Notes under the pieces: model-generated
The model's database searches: none
The model's input: only the letters and a program-made list of their open reading frames with translations
What the model was told of the DNA's origin: nothing
Origin: Stenotrophomonas sp. ESTM1D_MKCIP4_1
GTDB taxonomy: Bacteria; Pseudomonadota; Gammaproteobacteria; Xanthomonadales; Xanthomonadaceae
Direction: 5' to 3'
DNA: 64,000 nucleotides
Assembly: GCF_003086895.1 (NCBI RefSeq)
Contig: NZ_CP026004.1
Coordinates: 1,400,731-1,464,730, forward strand
Part shown: positions 18,629-27,379 of the stretch, in pieces
How positions within the stretch are numbered: the stretch's first letter is position 1
Layout of the letters: each line of letters starts with the position of its first letter
Position numbers and translations under genes: made by a program

Positions 18629-19692
18629 TGGCCACCAAGCCTGTGAAGAAGACTGCTGCGACCGCCAAGAGCGCAGCGGCCAAGAAGACTGCTGCCGCTG
18701 CCCCCGCTGCCAAGAAAGCCAGTGCGCCGAAGGCGCCGGCCGCCGCCAAGGTGGCAGTGAAAAAGCCGGCTGTGGCGAAGAAGGCCCCGGCCAAGAGTGC
18801 TGAAGCCGCACGTGCTGAAACCATCGCCCGCAAGTCGCTGCGCAAGCCGCCGGTGCCGGGCGTGGAGGAGCTGAAGTTCGGCATCGAGAGCGCTTTCGAG
18901 CGCCGCGCGACGCTGACCCTGCACGAGCTGGAAGGCTCCACCCGGCCGCTGGTCAACCGTGTGATTGATGGCCTGGAAACCGGTGAATTCCGTGTTGCCG
19001 AGCCGGATGGCCATGGCGGCTGGAAGGTCAACGAATGGCTGAAGAAGGCCGTGCTGCTGTACTTCCGTGTCAACGACATGGCGGTGGTCGACGCGCGCCC
19101 GGCGCCGTTCTGGGACAAGGTCGAATCGCGCTTTGCCGGCTATGACGAAGCGAAGTTCCGCCGCGCTGGCGTGCGCGTGGTGCCGGGTGCGATCGCCCGT
19201 CGCGGCACCTACTTCGGCAAGGACGTGGTGCTGATGCCGAGCTTCACCAACATCGGCGCCTACGTCGGCGAAGGCACCATGGTCGACACCTGGGCCACCG
19301 TCGGTTCCTGCGCGCAGATCGGCCAGCACTGCCATCTGTCCGGCGGCGCCGGCATCGGCGGCGTGCTTGAGCCGCTGCAGGCCAGCCCGACCATCATCGA
19401 GGACCACTGCTTCATCGGTGCCCGTTCGGAAGTGGTGGAGGGCGTGGTCGTCGGCCACCACAGCGTGATCGGCATGGGCGTGTTCCTCAGCCAGAGCACC
19501 CGCATCTACAACCGCGCCACCGGCGAAATCACCTATGGCTACATCCCGCCGTACAGCGTGGTGGTGTCCGGTTCGCTGCCGAGCAAGGATGGCACCCACT
19601 CGCTGTACTGCGCGGTGATCGTCAAGCAGGTCGACGCCAAAACCCGCAGCAAGACCAGCGTGAACGACCTGCTGCGCGGCCTGGCGGATTGA
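18628..19692 (+). CDS. dapD: tetrahydrodipicolinate N-succinyltransferase with histone H1-like N-terminal tail
   Basis: Transfers succinyl from succinyl-CoA to tetrahydrodipicolinate in lysine and diaminopimelate synthesis. The catalytic part, from about residue 75, has the DapD start [17 protein letters not shown] and the left-handed beta-helix repeats ([40 protein letters not shown]). The protein is 354 residues, about 80 longer than the usual 274. The extra N-terminal 62 or so residues are almost only Ala, Lys, Pro and Val ([20 protein letters not shown]), like histone H1 tails. The tail is in frame and begins at the ATG overlapping the glnD stop, so it is probably translated. An internal start would give a normal-size enzyme and cannot be excluded. 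Confidence 0.93.
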   Translation: MATKPVKKTAATAKSAAAKKTAAAAPAAKKASAPKAPAAAKVAVKKPAVAKKAPAKSAEAARAETIARKSLRKPPVPGVEELKFGIESAFERRATLTLHELEGSTRPLVNRVIDGLETGEFRVAEPDGHGGWKVNEWLKKAVLLYFRVNDMAVVDARPAPFWDKVESRFAGYDEAKFRRAGVRVVPGAIARRGTYFGKDVVLMPSFTNIGAYVGEGTMVDTWATVGSCAQIGQHCHLSGGAGIGGVLEPLQASPTIIEDHCFIGARSEVVEGVVVGHHSVIGMGVFLSQSTRIYNRATGEITYGYIPPYSVVVSGSLPSKDGTHSLYCAVIVKQVDAKTRSKTSVNDLLRGLAD

Positions 19693-19705
19693 GCGGGGCA
19701 TCGGC

Positions 19706-20071
19706 ATGAGCACCACTGTCTACGGTCTGAAGAACTGCGATACCTGCAAGAAGGCGACCAAGTGGCTGGACCGCTTCGGCGTGGCGTACACCTTCGTTGA
19801 CTACCGCGACAACACGCCCAGCCCGGAAACCCTGCTGGAGTGGGCCGCGCAGCTGGGTGGCCTGGGTGCGATGGTCAACCGGTCGTCCACCACCTGGCGG
19901 CAGTTGCCGGACAACCGCAAGGCCGCCGATTCGGATGCGGAGTGGAAGCTGCTGCTGCGCGAGTACCCGCAGCTGATCAAGCGCCCGGTGGTGGTGACTG
20001 CCGACGGCACCGTCAGCCAGGGATTCAGTGACAACGGCTTCAAGGCGCGCTTCGGCGTGGGCGGCGCGTGA
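19706..20071 (+). CDS. ArsC/Spx-family thioredoxin-fold protein (YffB-like)
   Basis: Small cytoplasmic protein of 121 residues with the thioredoxin-like ArsC/Spx fold. The start [18 protein letters not shown] holds a CxxC pair, then [11 protein letters not shown] and LIKRPVVV, which resemble E. coli YffB and ArsC relatives. YffB also lies next to dapE in E. coli, so the position supports a YffB-type protein rather than a true arsenate reductase or Spx regulator. It starts 13 bp after dapD, and its stop overlaps the GTG of dapE, so the three genes are probably co-translated. The biochemical role of this branch is not established. Confidence 0.85.
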   Translation: MSTTVYGLKNCDTCKKATKWLDRFGVAYTFVDYRDNTPSPETLLEWAAQLGGLGAMVNRSSTTWRQLPDNRKAADSDAEWKLLLREYPQLIKRPVVVTADGTVSQGFSDNGFKARFGVGGA

Positions 20072-21195
20072 GCGCCGTCCTCGACCTGACCTGCGAACTG
20101 ATCGCGCGGCCGTCGGTGACGCCGGACGATGCCGGTTGCCAAGCGCTGCTGGCCGCGCGCCTGCAGCAGGCCGGGTTCCAGTGCGACCACCTGCGCCTGG
20201 GCGAGGTCGACAACCTGTGGGCCACCCATGGCAGCGGTGAACCGGTGCTGGTGCTGCTGGGCCACACTGACGTGGTACCGCCGGGCCCGCGCGAGGCGTG
20301 GCAGAGCGATCCGTTCATCCCGCAGATCCGCGACGGCGTGCTCTATGGCCGTGGCACGGCGGACATGAAGGGCAGCGTGGCGGCGTTCGTCATCGCCGCC
20401 GAGCAGTTCGTGGCCGCGCATCCCGACCATGCCGGCACGCTGGCCGTGCTGTTGACCAGCGACGAGGAAGGCGATGCCATCGACGGCGTGCGCCATGTCG
20501 CGCGCCTGTTCGCCGAGCGCGGGCAGCGCATCGACTGGTGCATCACCGGCGAGCCGTCTTCGACGGCGACGCTGGGTGACCTGCTGCGTGTCGGCCGACG
20601 TGGCAGCCTGTCGGCCAAGCTGCGCGTGCAGGGTGTGCAGGGCCATGTGGCCTACCCGGACAAGGCGCGCAACCCGATCCATCAGGCGGCGCCGGCCTTG
20701 GCTGAACTGAGTGCACGGCGCTGGGACGAAGGCTTCGAGAGCTTCCCGCCGACCAGCCTGCAGATCTCCAACATCCACGCCGGCACGGGTGCCAACAACG
20801 TGATTCCCGGCGAGATGGAGGTGGATTTCAACATCCGCTACAACCCGCATTGGGATGCGCCGAAGCTGGAAGCGGAGATCACCGCGCTGCTGGAGCGGCA
20901 CGGCCTGCAGTACACGCTGAAGTGGCACCGCAGCGGCGAACCGTTCTACACCCCGGAAGGTCCGCTGCGTGCGGCGGCGCGCGCGGTGCTGGCCGAGCAC
21001 ATCGGTCGCGCCCCGGAAGAAAGCACCGGCGGCGGTACCTCCGATGCGCGCTTCATCGCACCGCTGGGCGCGCAGTGCATCGAAGTGGGGCCGGTCAACG
21101 CCAGCATCCACCAGGTGGATGAGAACGTGCGCGTGGACGAGCTGGAAGCCCTGCCTGGGCTGTACCAGCGGCTGGTGGAGCGCCTGCTGGTGTAA
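20068..21195 (+). CDS. dapE: succinyl-diaminopimelate desuccinylase
   Basis: Zinc hydrolase that removes succinate from N-succinyl-LL-diaminopimelate, two steps after DapD. The 375 residues hold the M20 peptidase metal motifs: [21 protein letters not shown] and [11 protein letters not shown], plus [14 protein letters not shown] near the end. The GTG start overlaps the preceding stop (GTGA), indicating coupling. The length is standard for DapE. The operon dapD-yffB-like-dapE covers two steps of the succinylase lysine pathway. Confidence 0.95.
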   Translation: MSAVLDLTCELIARPSVTPDDAGCQALLAARLQQAGFQCDHLRLGEVDNLWATHGSGEPVLVLLGHTDVVPPGPREAWQSDPFIPQIRDGVLYGRGTADMKGSVAAFVIAAEQFVAAHPDHAGTLAVLLTSDEEGDAIDGVRHVARLFAERGQRIDWCITGEPSSTATLGDLLRVGRRGSLSAKLRVQGVQGHVAYPDKARNPIHQAAPALAELSARRWDEGFESFPPTSLQISNIHAGTGANNVIPGEMEVDFNIRYNPHWDAPKLEAEITALLERHGLQYTLKWHRSGEPFYTPEGPLRAAARAVLAEHIGRAPEESTGGGTSDARFIAPLGAQCIEVGPVNASIHQVDENVRVDELEALPGLYQRLVERLLV

Positions 21196-21299
21196 CGGTA
21201 GGTGCCGACTGGTAGGTGTCGACCGTTGGTCGGCACGCCTCTGGCTGGTTGCCAACGCAACTGTTGCACGGCTGCAGAAAGCGGGTTAGCTTCAATCCC

Positions 21300-21401
21300 A
21301 TGTCGATCCGCCTGGCCACCGCCGTCAACAACACCAACCGCAATAATCTGCGCGCGAATAATCGTGCGCGGCCGATGCGGGACTGCGCCCTGGGTAGATA
21401 G
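21300..21401 (+). CDS. Asn-rich leader peptide of the asnB attenuator
   Basis: A 33-codon reading frame just upstream of asnB. Residues 10-21 contain seven Asn (positions 10, 11, 13, 15, 16, 20 and 21), coded by AAC at three and AAT at four, followed by a stop at 21399-21401. The peptide itself probably has no function; its translation speed through Asn codons would report charged tRNA-Asn. No good Shine-Dalgarno precedes the ATG. TTGCAC (21264-21269), 17 bp, TAGCTT (21287-21292) would start transcription at about the A of the ATG, so the leader may be leaderless. A longer in-frame start at 21216 exists but lies in REP-like DNA. Confidence 0.8.
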   Translation: MSIRLATAVNNTNRNNLRANNRARPMRDCALGR

Positions 21402-21458
21402 ACAGCACCATACGCCCGGACACCAGAAAACCCGCATCGGCCGATGCGGGTTTTTTTG
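21369..21458 (+). promoter_or_regulatory. transcription attenuator of asnB: antiterminator and Rho-independent terminator
   Basis: The terminator is a perfect 10-bp inverted repeat CCCGCATCGG/CCGATGCGGG (21431-21450) flanked by AAAA and seven Ts. The 13 bases CGGCCGATGCGGG at 21369-21381, near the end of the leader peptide, exactly repeat the terminator's 3' side (21438-21450), so they can instead pair with 21431-21443 and block the terminator. Upstream, CCGC and GGCC (21308-21317) can pair with 21370-21380. A small hairpin 21351-21370 also encloses the last two Asn codons. A ribosome stalled at Asn codons would open these and allow antitermination. Seen: the sequences. Inferred: the mechanism. 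Confidence 0.82.
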
Positions 21459-21541
21459 TGCCCGGGCGCAGCCCTCCCGGGCCAGGTTGGCCGGTCGAAC
21501 ACCTTCCCCCCGTGTAAATCCCCACAACAGGAGCGCCACCC

Positions 21542-23233
21542 ATGTGTTCGATCTTCGGAATCTTCGGCCTTCAGGCCGGTGACGATCTTCCCGCCCTGCG
21601 TCGCCACGCGCTGGAACTGTCGCAGCGGCAGCGTCACCGCGGGCCGGACTGGAGCGGCGTGTACCTGGACGAAGGCGCGCTGCTGGTCCATGAGCGCCTG
21701 GCCATCGTCGACCCGGCCGGTGGCTCTCAGCCGCTGCTGTCGGCCGATGGCCAGCTGGCGCTGGCGGTCAACGGTGAGATCTACAACCACCAGGCGCTGA
21801 AGGCCGCGCTGACCACCGCCTACGACTTTCAGACCGGTTCGGACTGCGAGGTGATCAACGCGCTGTACCGCCAGGGCGGTGCACCTTCGCAGTGGCTTGA
21901 ACAGCTCAACGGCATCTTCGCTTTCGCCCTGTGGGACCGCGCTGCCGGCCGCGTGCTGGTCGCCCGCGATCCGATCGGCGTGGTGCCGCTGTACTGGGGC
22001 CACGATGCACAGGGGCGCCTGCGCGTCGCCTCGGAAATGAAGGCGCTGGTCGATTCCTGCGCCGACGTCGCCCAGTTCCCGCCGGGCCACTACTACGACA
22101 GCGCCAGCGGTGAGCTGGTGCGCTACTACCAGCAGCCGTGGCGCGAGTACGCCGACGTGGAAGGGCGCCAGGCCGATCTGGCCGAACTGCGGCAGGCGTT
22201 CGAGCAGGCCGTCGAACGCCAGCTGATGAGTGACGTGCCTTACGGCGTGCTCCTCTCCGGTGGCCTCGATTCGTCCCTGGTGGCCGCGGTGGCCGCGCGC
22301 TATGCCCGTCGCCGCATCGAGGATGGTGGGCAGAGCGAAGCCTGGTGGCCGCGCCTGCACTCCTTCGCAATCGGCCTGAAGGGCTCGCCGGACCTGGCCG
22401 CCGCGGCCGTTGCCGCAGAGGCACTGGGAACCGTCCACCACGGCTTCGAGTACAGCTTCGAGGAAGGCCTGGATGTGCTGCCGGAAGTGATCCGCCACAT
22501 CGAGACCTACGACGTCACCACCATCCGTGCGTCCACGCCCATGTTCCTGCTGGCGCGCCGGATCAAGGCCATGGGCGTGAAGATGGTGCTGTCCGGCGAG
22601 GGCAGCGACGAGATCTTCGGTGGCTACCTGTACTTCCACAAGGCGCCGGATGCGCGCGAATTCCACCAGGAACTGGTGCGCAAGCTCGACGCCCTGCACA
22701 ACTACGATTGCCTGCGCGCCAACAAGTCGATGATGGCCTGGGGCGTAGAGCCGCGCGTGCCGTTCCTGGACCGCGAGTTCCTCGATGTGGCCATGCGTTT
22801 CGATGCCGCACACAAGATGGTCGGTGCCGGCTTCGGCGGCCGCCGCATCGAAAAAGCGGTGCTGCGCGAGGCATTCGATGGCTACCTGCCCGACAGCATC
22901 CTGTGGCGGCAGAAGGAGCAGTTCAGTGATGGCGTCGGCTACGGCTGGATCGATGGCCTGAAGGCGCATGCCGAAGCGCAGGTGAACGACCGCGTGCTGG
23001 CCGCAGCGGACAAGCGCTTCCCGCACAACCCGCCGCAGACCAAGGAGGCGTACTACTACCGCCATCTGTTCGAGCAGTTCTTCCCGAGCCGTGCCGCGGC
23101 CGAAACCGTGCCGGGGGGCAAGTCGATCGCCTGTTCCTCGCCGGCCGCCATTGCCTGGGATGCCAGCTTCGCCGCCGCCGCCGACCCGTCGGGCCGCGCC
23201 ATCGCCGGTGTTCACGAGCAGGCCCTGGCCTGA
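21542..23233 (+). CDS. asnB: glutamine-hydrolysing asparagine synthase B
   Basis: Makes asparagine from aspartate, ATP and glutamine. The 563-residue product begins MCSIFGIFG, with the N-terminal Cys nucleophile of the class II glutaminase domain. RHRGPDWSG, LAIVDPAGGSQPL and NGEIYNH follow. The synthetase half has the pyrophosphate loop LLSGGLDSSL near residue 238 and MVLSGEGSDEIFGGYLYF. Length and motifs match bacterial AsnB. It is a single-gene unit, preceded by an Asn-codon attenuator and followed by a long inverted-repeat terminator, so asparagine supply probably sets its expression. Confidence 0.96.
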   Translation: MCSIFGIFGLQAGDDLPALRRHALELSQRQRHRGPDWSGVYLDEGALLVHERLAIVDPAGGSQPLLSADGQLALAVNGEIYNHQALKAALTTAYDFQTGSDCEVINALYRQGGAPSQWLEQLNGIFAFALWDRAAGRVLVARDPIGVVPLYWGHDAQGRLRVASEMKALVDSCADVAQFPPGHYYDSASGELVRYYQQPWREYADVEGRQADLAELRQAFEQAVERQLMSDVPYGVLLSGGLDSSLVAAVAARYARRRIEDGGQSEAWWPRLHSFAIGLKGSPDLAAAAVAAEALGTVHHGFEYSFEEGLDVLPEVIRHIETYDVTTIRASTPMFLLARRIKAMGVKMVLSGEGSDEIFGGYLYFHKAPDAREFHQELVRKLDALHNYDCLRANKSMMAWGVEPRVPFLDREFLDVAMRFDAAHKMVGAGFGGRRIEKAVLREAFDGYLPDSILWRQKEQFSDGVGYGWIDGLKAHAEAQVNDRVLAAADKRFPHNPPQTKEAYYYRHLFEQFFPSRAAAETVPGGKSIACSSPAAIAWDASFAAAADPSGRAIAGVHEQALA

Positions 23234-23237
23234 GCCC

Positions 23238-23305
23238 AAAAAAGGGGGCGGAGGGGATCAAGTCGTTCAGGAACAAACGACATGATCCCCTCCGTCCCCT
23301 TTTTG
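23238..23305. terminator. long bidirectional hairpin terminator after asnB
   Basis: AAAAAAGGGGGCGGAGGGG at 23238 and its near-complement CCCCTCCGTCCCCTTTTT ending at 23305 form a long outer stem, with an inner stem AGTCGTT/AACGAC. As, then Ts, flank both sides, so it could stop transcripts in both directions. It starts five bases after the asnB stop. Confidence 0.85.
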
Positions 23306-23331
23306 TATCATCGGCCCCTGCACATTGGGGA

Positions 23332-24723
23332 ATGTTCATGGACGTACAGACCGGAGGCAGCGTGGCGCCGACGAAGTGGGGATGGCGTTACCTGGCCTGG
23401 GCCGGGGTTCCGTTGGCGATCGGCCTGGCCCTGGCGCGCTACGCCGGCCCGGGCGTACCGTCCGCCGCCGCCGCGCGGGCAGAGAAGGCGGTTGGCAGTG
23501 ACTGGGCCCACCACCTGTCCTCGCCGCTGGGCCTGTTCCTGCTGCAGTTGCTGGTGCTGCTGCTGGTGGCCAAGGGCGCAGGCGCACTGCTGAAGCGATT
23601 CGGCCAGCCGGCGGTGATCGGCGAAATGGCCGCTGGCCTGATGATGGGCCCGCTGGTGCTGGGCGGCCTGCTGCCGCACCTGCACGGGCTGTTGTTCCCG
23701 GCCGCTTCGCTGGGGCCGCTGGGCATGCTCAGCCAGCTGGGCGTACTGATGTTCCTGCTGGTGGCCGGCGCCGAACTCGATCTCGGCGCGTTGCGTGGTC
23801 GCCGCAGATTCGCCTTCACCGTCAGCCATGCCGGCATCGCCGTGCCCTTCGTGCTGGGTGTCGGCCTGGCCGTCTGGTTGTACCCGGCGCACGGGCCGCA
23901 GGGCGTGGGCTTCACGGCGTTCGCGCTGTTCGTCGGCATTTCCATGAGCATCACCGCGTTCCCGGTGCTGCTGCGCATCCTGGCCGACCGCGGCATCACC
24001 CAGACGCCGCTGGGGCAGACCTCCATCGCCTGCGCGGCGCTGGGCGATGCCACGGCGTGGTGCCTGCTGGCGCTGATCGTCGCCGCCGCGCAGGCCACCG
24101 GCTGGTTGTCGGCCAGCCTCAACCTGGTCTGCGTGGTGCTGTTCATTGCGTTGATGCTGGGCGCGGTCAAGCCATGGTTCGCGCGGCAGCAGATCGCGGA
24201 GGGCCAGGAGGGCCGCTGGCTGCTGGGCATCCTGCTGCTGTCGCTGGCCAGCGCACTGGTGACCGAAGTGCTGGGCATCCACGCGCTGTTCGGCGCGTTC
24301 GCGGCAGGCGTGGCGGTGTCATCGAACGCGCAGCTGCGCCACCTGCTGATGGCCAGGGTCGAGCCCTTCGCCGTGACCCTGCTGCTGCCGTTGTTCTTTG
24401 CCATGACCGGGCTGCGCATGCGCGCCGATGCATTGCAGGCCAGCGACTTCCTGCTGTGCGTGGTGGTGATTGCGGTAGCCACGGCCGGCAAGCTGCTGGG
24501 CACCTGGAGTGCCGCGCGCAGCAGCGGGATGGCAAGCCGCGAGGCCTGGCGGCTGGGGGCGTTGATGAACACCCGGGGCCTGATGGAGCTGATCGTGCTC
24601 AATCTGGGCTACGAACTGGGCCTGCTGGGTGACCGCCTGTTTGCGGTGCTGGTGATCATGGCGCTGGTGACCACCGCGATGACCGGGCCGCTGCTGAACC
24701 TGATCGAGCGGCGCCGGGCGTGA
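23332..24723 (+). CDS. cation:proton antiporter of the CPA2 (Kef-type) family
   Basis: Predicted inner-membrane Na+ or K+/H+ exchanger of 463 residues with about 12 hydrophobic segments. The family pattern is clear: GQPAVIGEMAAGLMMGPLVLG, LGVLMFLLVAGAELDL, FALFVGISMSITAFPVLLRILAD, LGDATAWCLLA and NTRGLMELIVLNLGYELGLL. It stops after the transport domain and lacks the C-terminal nucleotide-binding RCK/TrkA-N domain of KefB/KefC (about 600 residues), so glutathione or NAD gating is not expected. An ATG two codons later (23338) is an equally good start. Ion specificity cannot be read from the sequence. Confidence 0.88.
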   Translation: MFMDVQTGGSVAPTKWGWRYLAWAGVPLAIGLALARYAGPGVPSAAAARAEKAVGSDWAHHLSSPLGLFLLQLLVLLLVAKGAGALLKRFGQPAVIGEMAAGLMMGPLVLGGLLPHLHGLLFPAASLGPLGMLSQLGVLMFLLVAGAELDLGALRGRRRFAFTVSHAGIAVPFVLGVGLAVWLYPAHGPQGVGFTAFALFVGISMSITAFPVLLRILADRGITQTPLGQTSIACAALGDATAWCLLALIVAAAQATGWLSASLNLVCVVLFIALMLGAVKPWFARQQIAEGQEGRWLLGILLLSLASALVTEVLGIHALFGAFAAGVAVSSNAQLRHLLMARVEPFAVTLLLPLFFAMTGLRMRADALQASDFLLCVVVIAVATAGKLLGTWSAARSSGMASREAWRLGALMNTRGLMELIVLNLGYELGLLGDRLFAVLVIMALVTTAMTGPLLNLIERRRA

Positions 24724-24760
24724 CCCGGTAGGCCGCGCGGATGCGTCGAGCATCATGAGG

Positions 24761-24918
24761 TGCCGGCCAGCGGTCGGCACTACCTTGCTGGGACCGGGCC
24801 ATGCCCGTCGAGCGCGCCGCGTGGATTCATCGCGGGGCCCAACGGTAGTGCCGGCCGCTGGCCGGCATGCTTTGTGATGGGGTCAGATCCCTTTCCCAAG
24901 GGAAAGGGATCTGACCCC
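24761..24918. repeat. two SMAG-type REPs and a perfect GGGGTCAG palindrome
   Basis: Between the convergent antiporter and acylase genes are a reverse REP (TGCCGGCCAGCGGTCGGCACTAC, about 24761-24783) and a forward one (GTAGTGCCGGCCGCTGGCCGGCA, about 24845-24867). Then a perfect 19-bp inverted repeat runs from GGGGTCAGATCC (24879) to GGATCTGACCCC (24918) with a two-base centre. The last element belongs to a family seen five more times in this window. Confidence 0.8.
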
Positions 24919-24923
24919 GATCA

Positions 24924-27254
24924 TCAGCGCGCTGGGACCAGCGTCATCACGTGCTGGGACGTGCCCGGCAGGAACGGTGTCGGGCGGCCGTGCACCCAGT
25001 CCTCATGGCCGGCGCCCCAGTACGGCGAGAGCGGGTGGCCGCTCTGCCCGCCGGGCATGTGCACGATGCCGTCGGCTTCGTGGCCCGGTGAAACCACCAT
25101 GCGCTGCGAGGCGCCGAAGCTCGGCCCCTGCACGCGCGGCATGTCACGGTCACCCGGCAATGGATCGGCCGGCATGCACAGCCAGCGGCGAGTGAAGGCG
25201 GGCAGGGCGCGGGCGACGGGATGGCAGATGTCGGCGACGTTGCGCTCGCCCCAGGTGCGCTGCTGCAGCGGGCCCTGCGTGCCAAGGTCGGCGTCCAGCT
25301 TCTGTGCGGCAGCGGCCAGCAGCGCATCCCAGCTGTCCACGCCCGGCGGCAGCAGGTTGTCCGGGCGCTGTTCCAGCAGCGGCCAGACCACGCCTTCCAG
25401 CTGTGCAAGCCGGGGCGGCAGGTAGTCAGCCCCCAGGCGCGCCTGGGCCGGCGCCAGCAGCGCGCTCTCGATGGCATCAAGTACTTCGCCGCGGAACCCG
25501 CGCACGATCCGGTAGCTGGTGGACTGGGTAGATGCGCGTCCATCCCAGTGTTCGCTGGCCGCTGCCAGACGCTTCAGCGCGGGCGCGTCGCTGTGCCGGG
25601 CAGTCTCCTGCAGCAGCACCCACCAGCGCTGCAGGAACACCGCGCGGTCGTCCAGCTGGATCGCCAGCAGGTCGTGTTCATCGAAGCGGTCCTGGGTGGC
25701 CAGCAGGTCGCGGATCTGCTGCCCACGCGCGCCCAGATCGTAGCCGGCATTGCCGACCACGGTCAGGGTGGCATCGTCGACGACGCGGCTGTTGGCGGTC
25801 CACAGGCGCTGGCCCGGCGGGTCGATCAGGGCCGGTGCGGCATCGCTGCGGATCGGCCACGGTGCGCAGTCCGTCTGGTTCTGCAGCGTGTTGAAGCCCT
25901 GCGGCACGCAGCCCGCGCCGCGGTCCGGTCGCGCACCCACCAGCCGCCAGGCAATGCGGCCGCTGCGGTCGCCCACCACCAGATTCTGCGCGGGTATGCC
26001 GGCGTGGTCGGCGGTTGCCAGCGCCTGGTCGAGGTCACCGGCACGGGCCATGTCGGCAAAGTCCATGCGCACGGCGCCGGGCAGGTGCGCGACCCAGCGC
26101 AGGGCGTCGCCGCTGCCGTCGGCATGGGCGTGCAGGATCGGCCCCCAGGCGGTTTCGCGCACGGGGAACACGACGTCGGGCTGGCCGGCCACCGCGATGT
26201 GCTCTTCGTGCACGGTCACGGCGGCGTTGGCCGGTTCTCGGCGGAAATCGGCGGTGTCGATGTAGCTGTTGGTGAAGCCCCAGGCCACATGCCCGTTGCT
26301 GCCGACGATGACCGCCGGAACGCCTGGCAGCGAGAAGCCACTGACGTCGACCTGCCCACCCGGTGCCTTCGGGTCCGGGTAGCGCAGGCGCACGCGGAAC
26401 CAGAGGCTGGGCGCACGCAGGCCCAGGTGCATGTCGTCGGCGACGATGGCGCGGCCGTCCGCGGTCAGCGCACCGGCCACCGCGAAGTTGTTGCTGCCGA
26501 CCGCATCGGCGTCAGCCGCAGGCGTCACCGGGGCGGCGGCCAGTGTGCGCAGGTCAAGCTGTGCGGCATCGGGCAGCACCGCGTCACCGCGCGGTGCGCC
26601 CTGCAGCGGGGCATCCCAGCGAGAGCCGTCGTGGGCCAGCAGTGCATACAGGGCTGGCGGCACCCCATTGCGGATACGGCTCAGGGCCAGCTCGTTCTGG
26701 TTGGCTGGATCCTGCAGGTCGGCGTACATGGCGAGCCCGGCCAGCACGCTGTCGCTGGCCTGCCAGGCCGTCGGCGACTGCCTCAGCAGCAGATAGGCCC
26801 AGGGTCGTACGGACAGATCGGCGAGGCCTTCGTTGACGCCCTCCACGTACGCGCGCACGGCCTGCGGGTTGTCTCCCAGCGCAACGTCCAGGTGCGCCTC
26901 GGTACGCGCGCGCAGCCGATGCACGCGCATGCGCTTGTCAGCGTCGATGGCCACCGGCCCGAACAGCGCCGAGAGTTCGCCGGAAGCGCTGCGGCGCATC
27001 AGGTCCATCTCGAAGAAGCGTTCCTGCGCGTGCACATGCCCGAGTGCGCGCATGGCATCGGCTTCACTGCTGGCGGTCACGGTGACCACGCCCAGCGCAT
27101 CACGTTCAACGGTGACCGGCGCCGCCAGGCCGGGCAGGGCGTGTTCCCCGTCCAGTTCAGCCAGGCTGCCGCGCAGCAGCAGCCACAGGACCAGTGCGAT
27201 GGCCAGCACCATGGCGATGAGCAGAGCCAGTATCCAGCGCCAGGTACGTCGCAT
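24924..27254 (-). CDS. penicillin acylase family protein (Ntn-hydrolase), membrane-anchored
   Basis: Predicted amide hydrolase of the Ntn superfamily, 776 residues. An N-terminal membrane segment (ILALLIAMVLAIALVLWLLL) should anchor or export it. The precursor should self-cleave before the catalytic Ser at about residue 254 in AVGSNNFAVAG, leaving an N-terminal Ser beta chain. ALGHVHAQERFFEMDLMRR in the alpha part and VGSNGHVAWGFTNSYIDTADF are family hallmarks. Relatives hydrolyse penicillins, acyl-homoserine lactones or other N-acyl compounds; the substrate here is unknown. The ATG at 27254 follows AAGGA at good spacing, so a 16-codon longer start was rejected. It stands alone between convergent and divergent neighbours. 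Confidence 0.88.
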   Translation of the reverse strand: MRRTWRWILALLIAMVLAIALVLWLLLRGSLAELDGEHALPGLAAPVTVERDALGVVTVTASSEADAMRALGHVHAQERFFEMDLMRRSASGELSALFGPVAIDADKRMRVHRLRARTEAHLDVALGDNPQAVRAYVEGVNEGLADLSVRPWAYLLLRQSPTAWQASDSVLAGLAMYADLQDPANQNELALSRIRNGVPPALYALLAHDGSRWDAPLQGAPRGDAVLPDAAQLDLRTLAAAPVTPAADADAVGSNNFAVAGALTADGRAIVADDMHLGLRAPSLWFRVRLRYPDPKAPGGQVDVSGFSLPGVPAVIVGSNGHVAWGFTNSYIDTADFRREPANAAVTVHEEHIAVAGQPDVVFPVRETAWGPILHAHADGSGDALRWVAHLPGAVRMDFADMARAGDLDQALATADHAGIPAQNLVVGDRSGRIAWRLVGARPDRGAGCVPQGFNTLQNQTDCAPWPIRSDAAPALIDPPGQRLWTANSRVVDDATLTVVGNAGYDLGARGQQIRDLLATQDRFDEHDLLAIQLDDRAVFLQRWWVLLQETARHSDAPALKRLAAASEHWDGRASTQSTSYRIVRGFRGEVLDAIESALLAPAQARLGADYLPPRLAQLEGVVWPLLEQRPDNLLPPGVDSWDALLAAAAQKLDADLGTQGPLQQRTWGERNVADICHPVARALPAFTRRWLCMPADPLPGDRDMPRVQGPSFGASQRMVVSPGHEADGIVHMPGGQSGHPLSPYWGAGHEDWVHGRPTPFLPGTSQHVMTLVPAR

Positions 27255-27379
27255 TCCAGGTCCTTCCGGGAGTCGTGGGGGGGAGTGTAGCCGCAGGCGC
27301 AACTGCGAGTGATTCCGATTAGATCACCGTCTTTTGAAATGCGGCACCCTATGCCGCATCGATCCACAGGAGCACCCCC

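Noticed and set aside
19706..20071. Arsenate reductase as part of an ars operon
   Set aside because: No ars genes nearby; the position beside dapE and the CxxC motif fit the YffB/Spx-like branch.
21196..21300. A T-box or metabolite riboswitch upstream of asnB
   Set aside because: No T-box motif or known aptamer core is visible; the leader peptide with antiterminator explains the region better.
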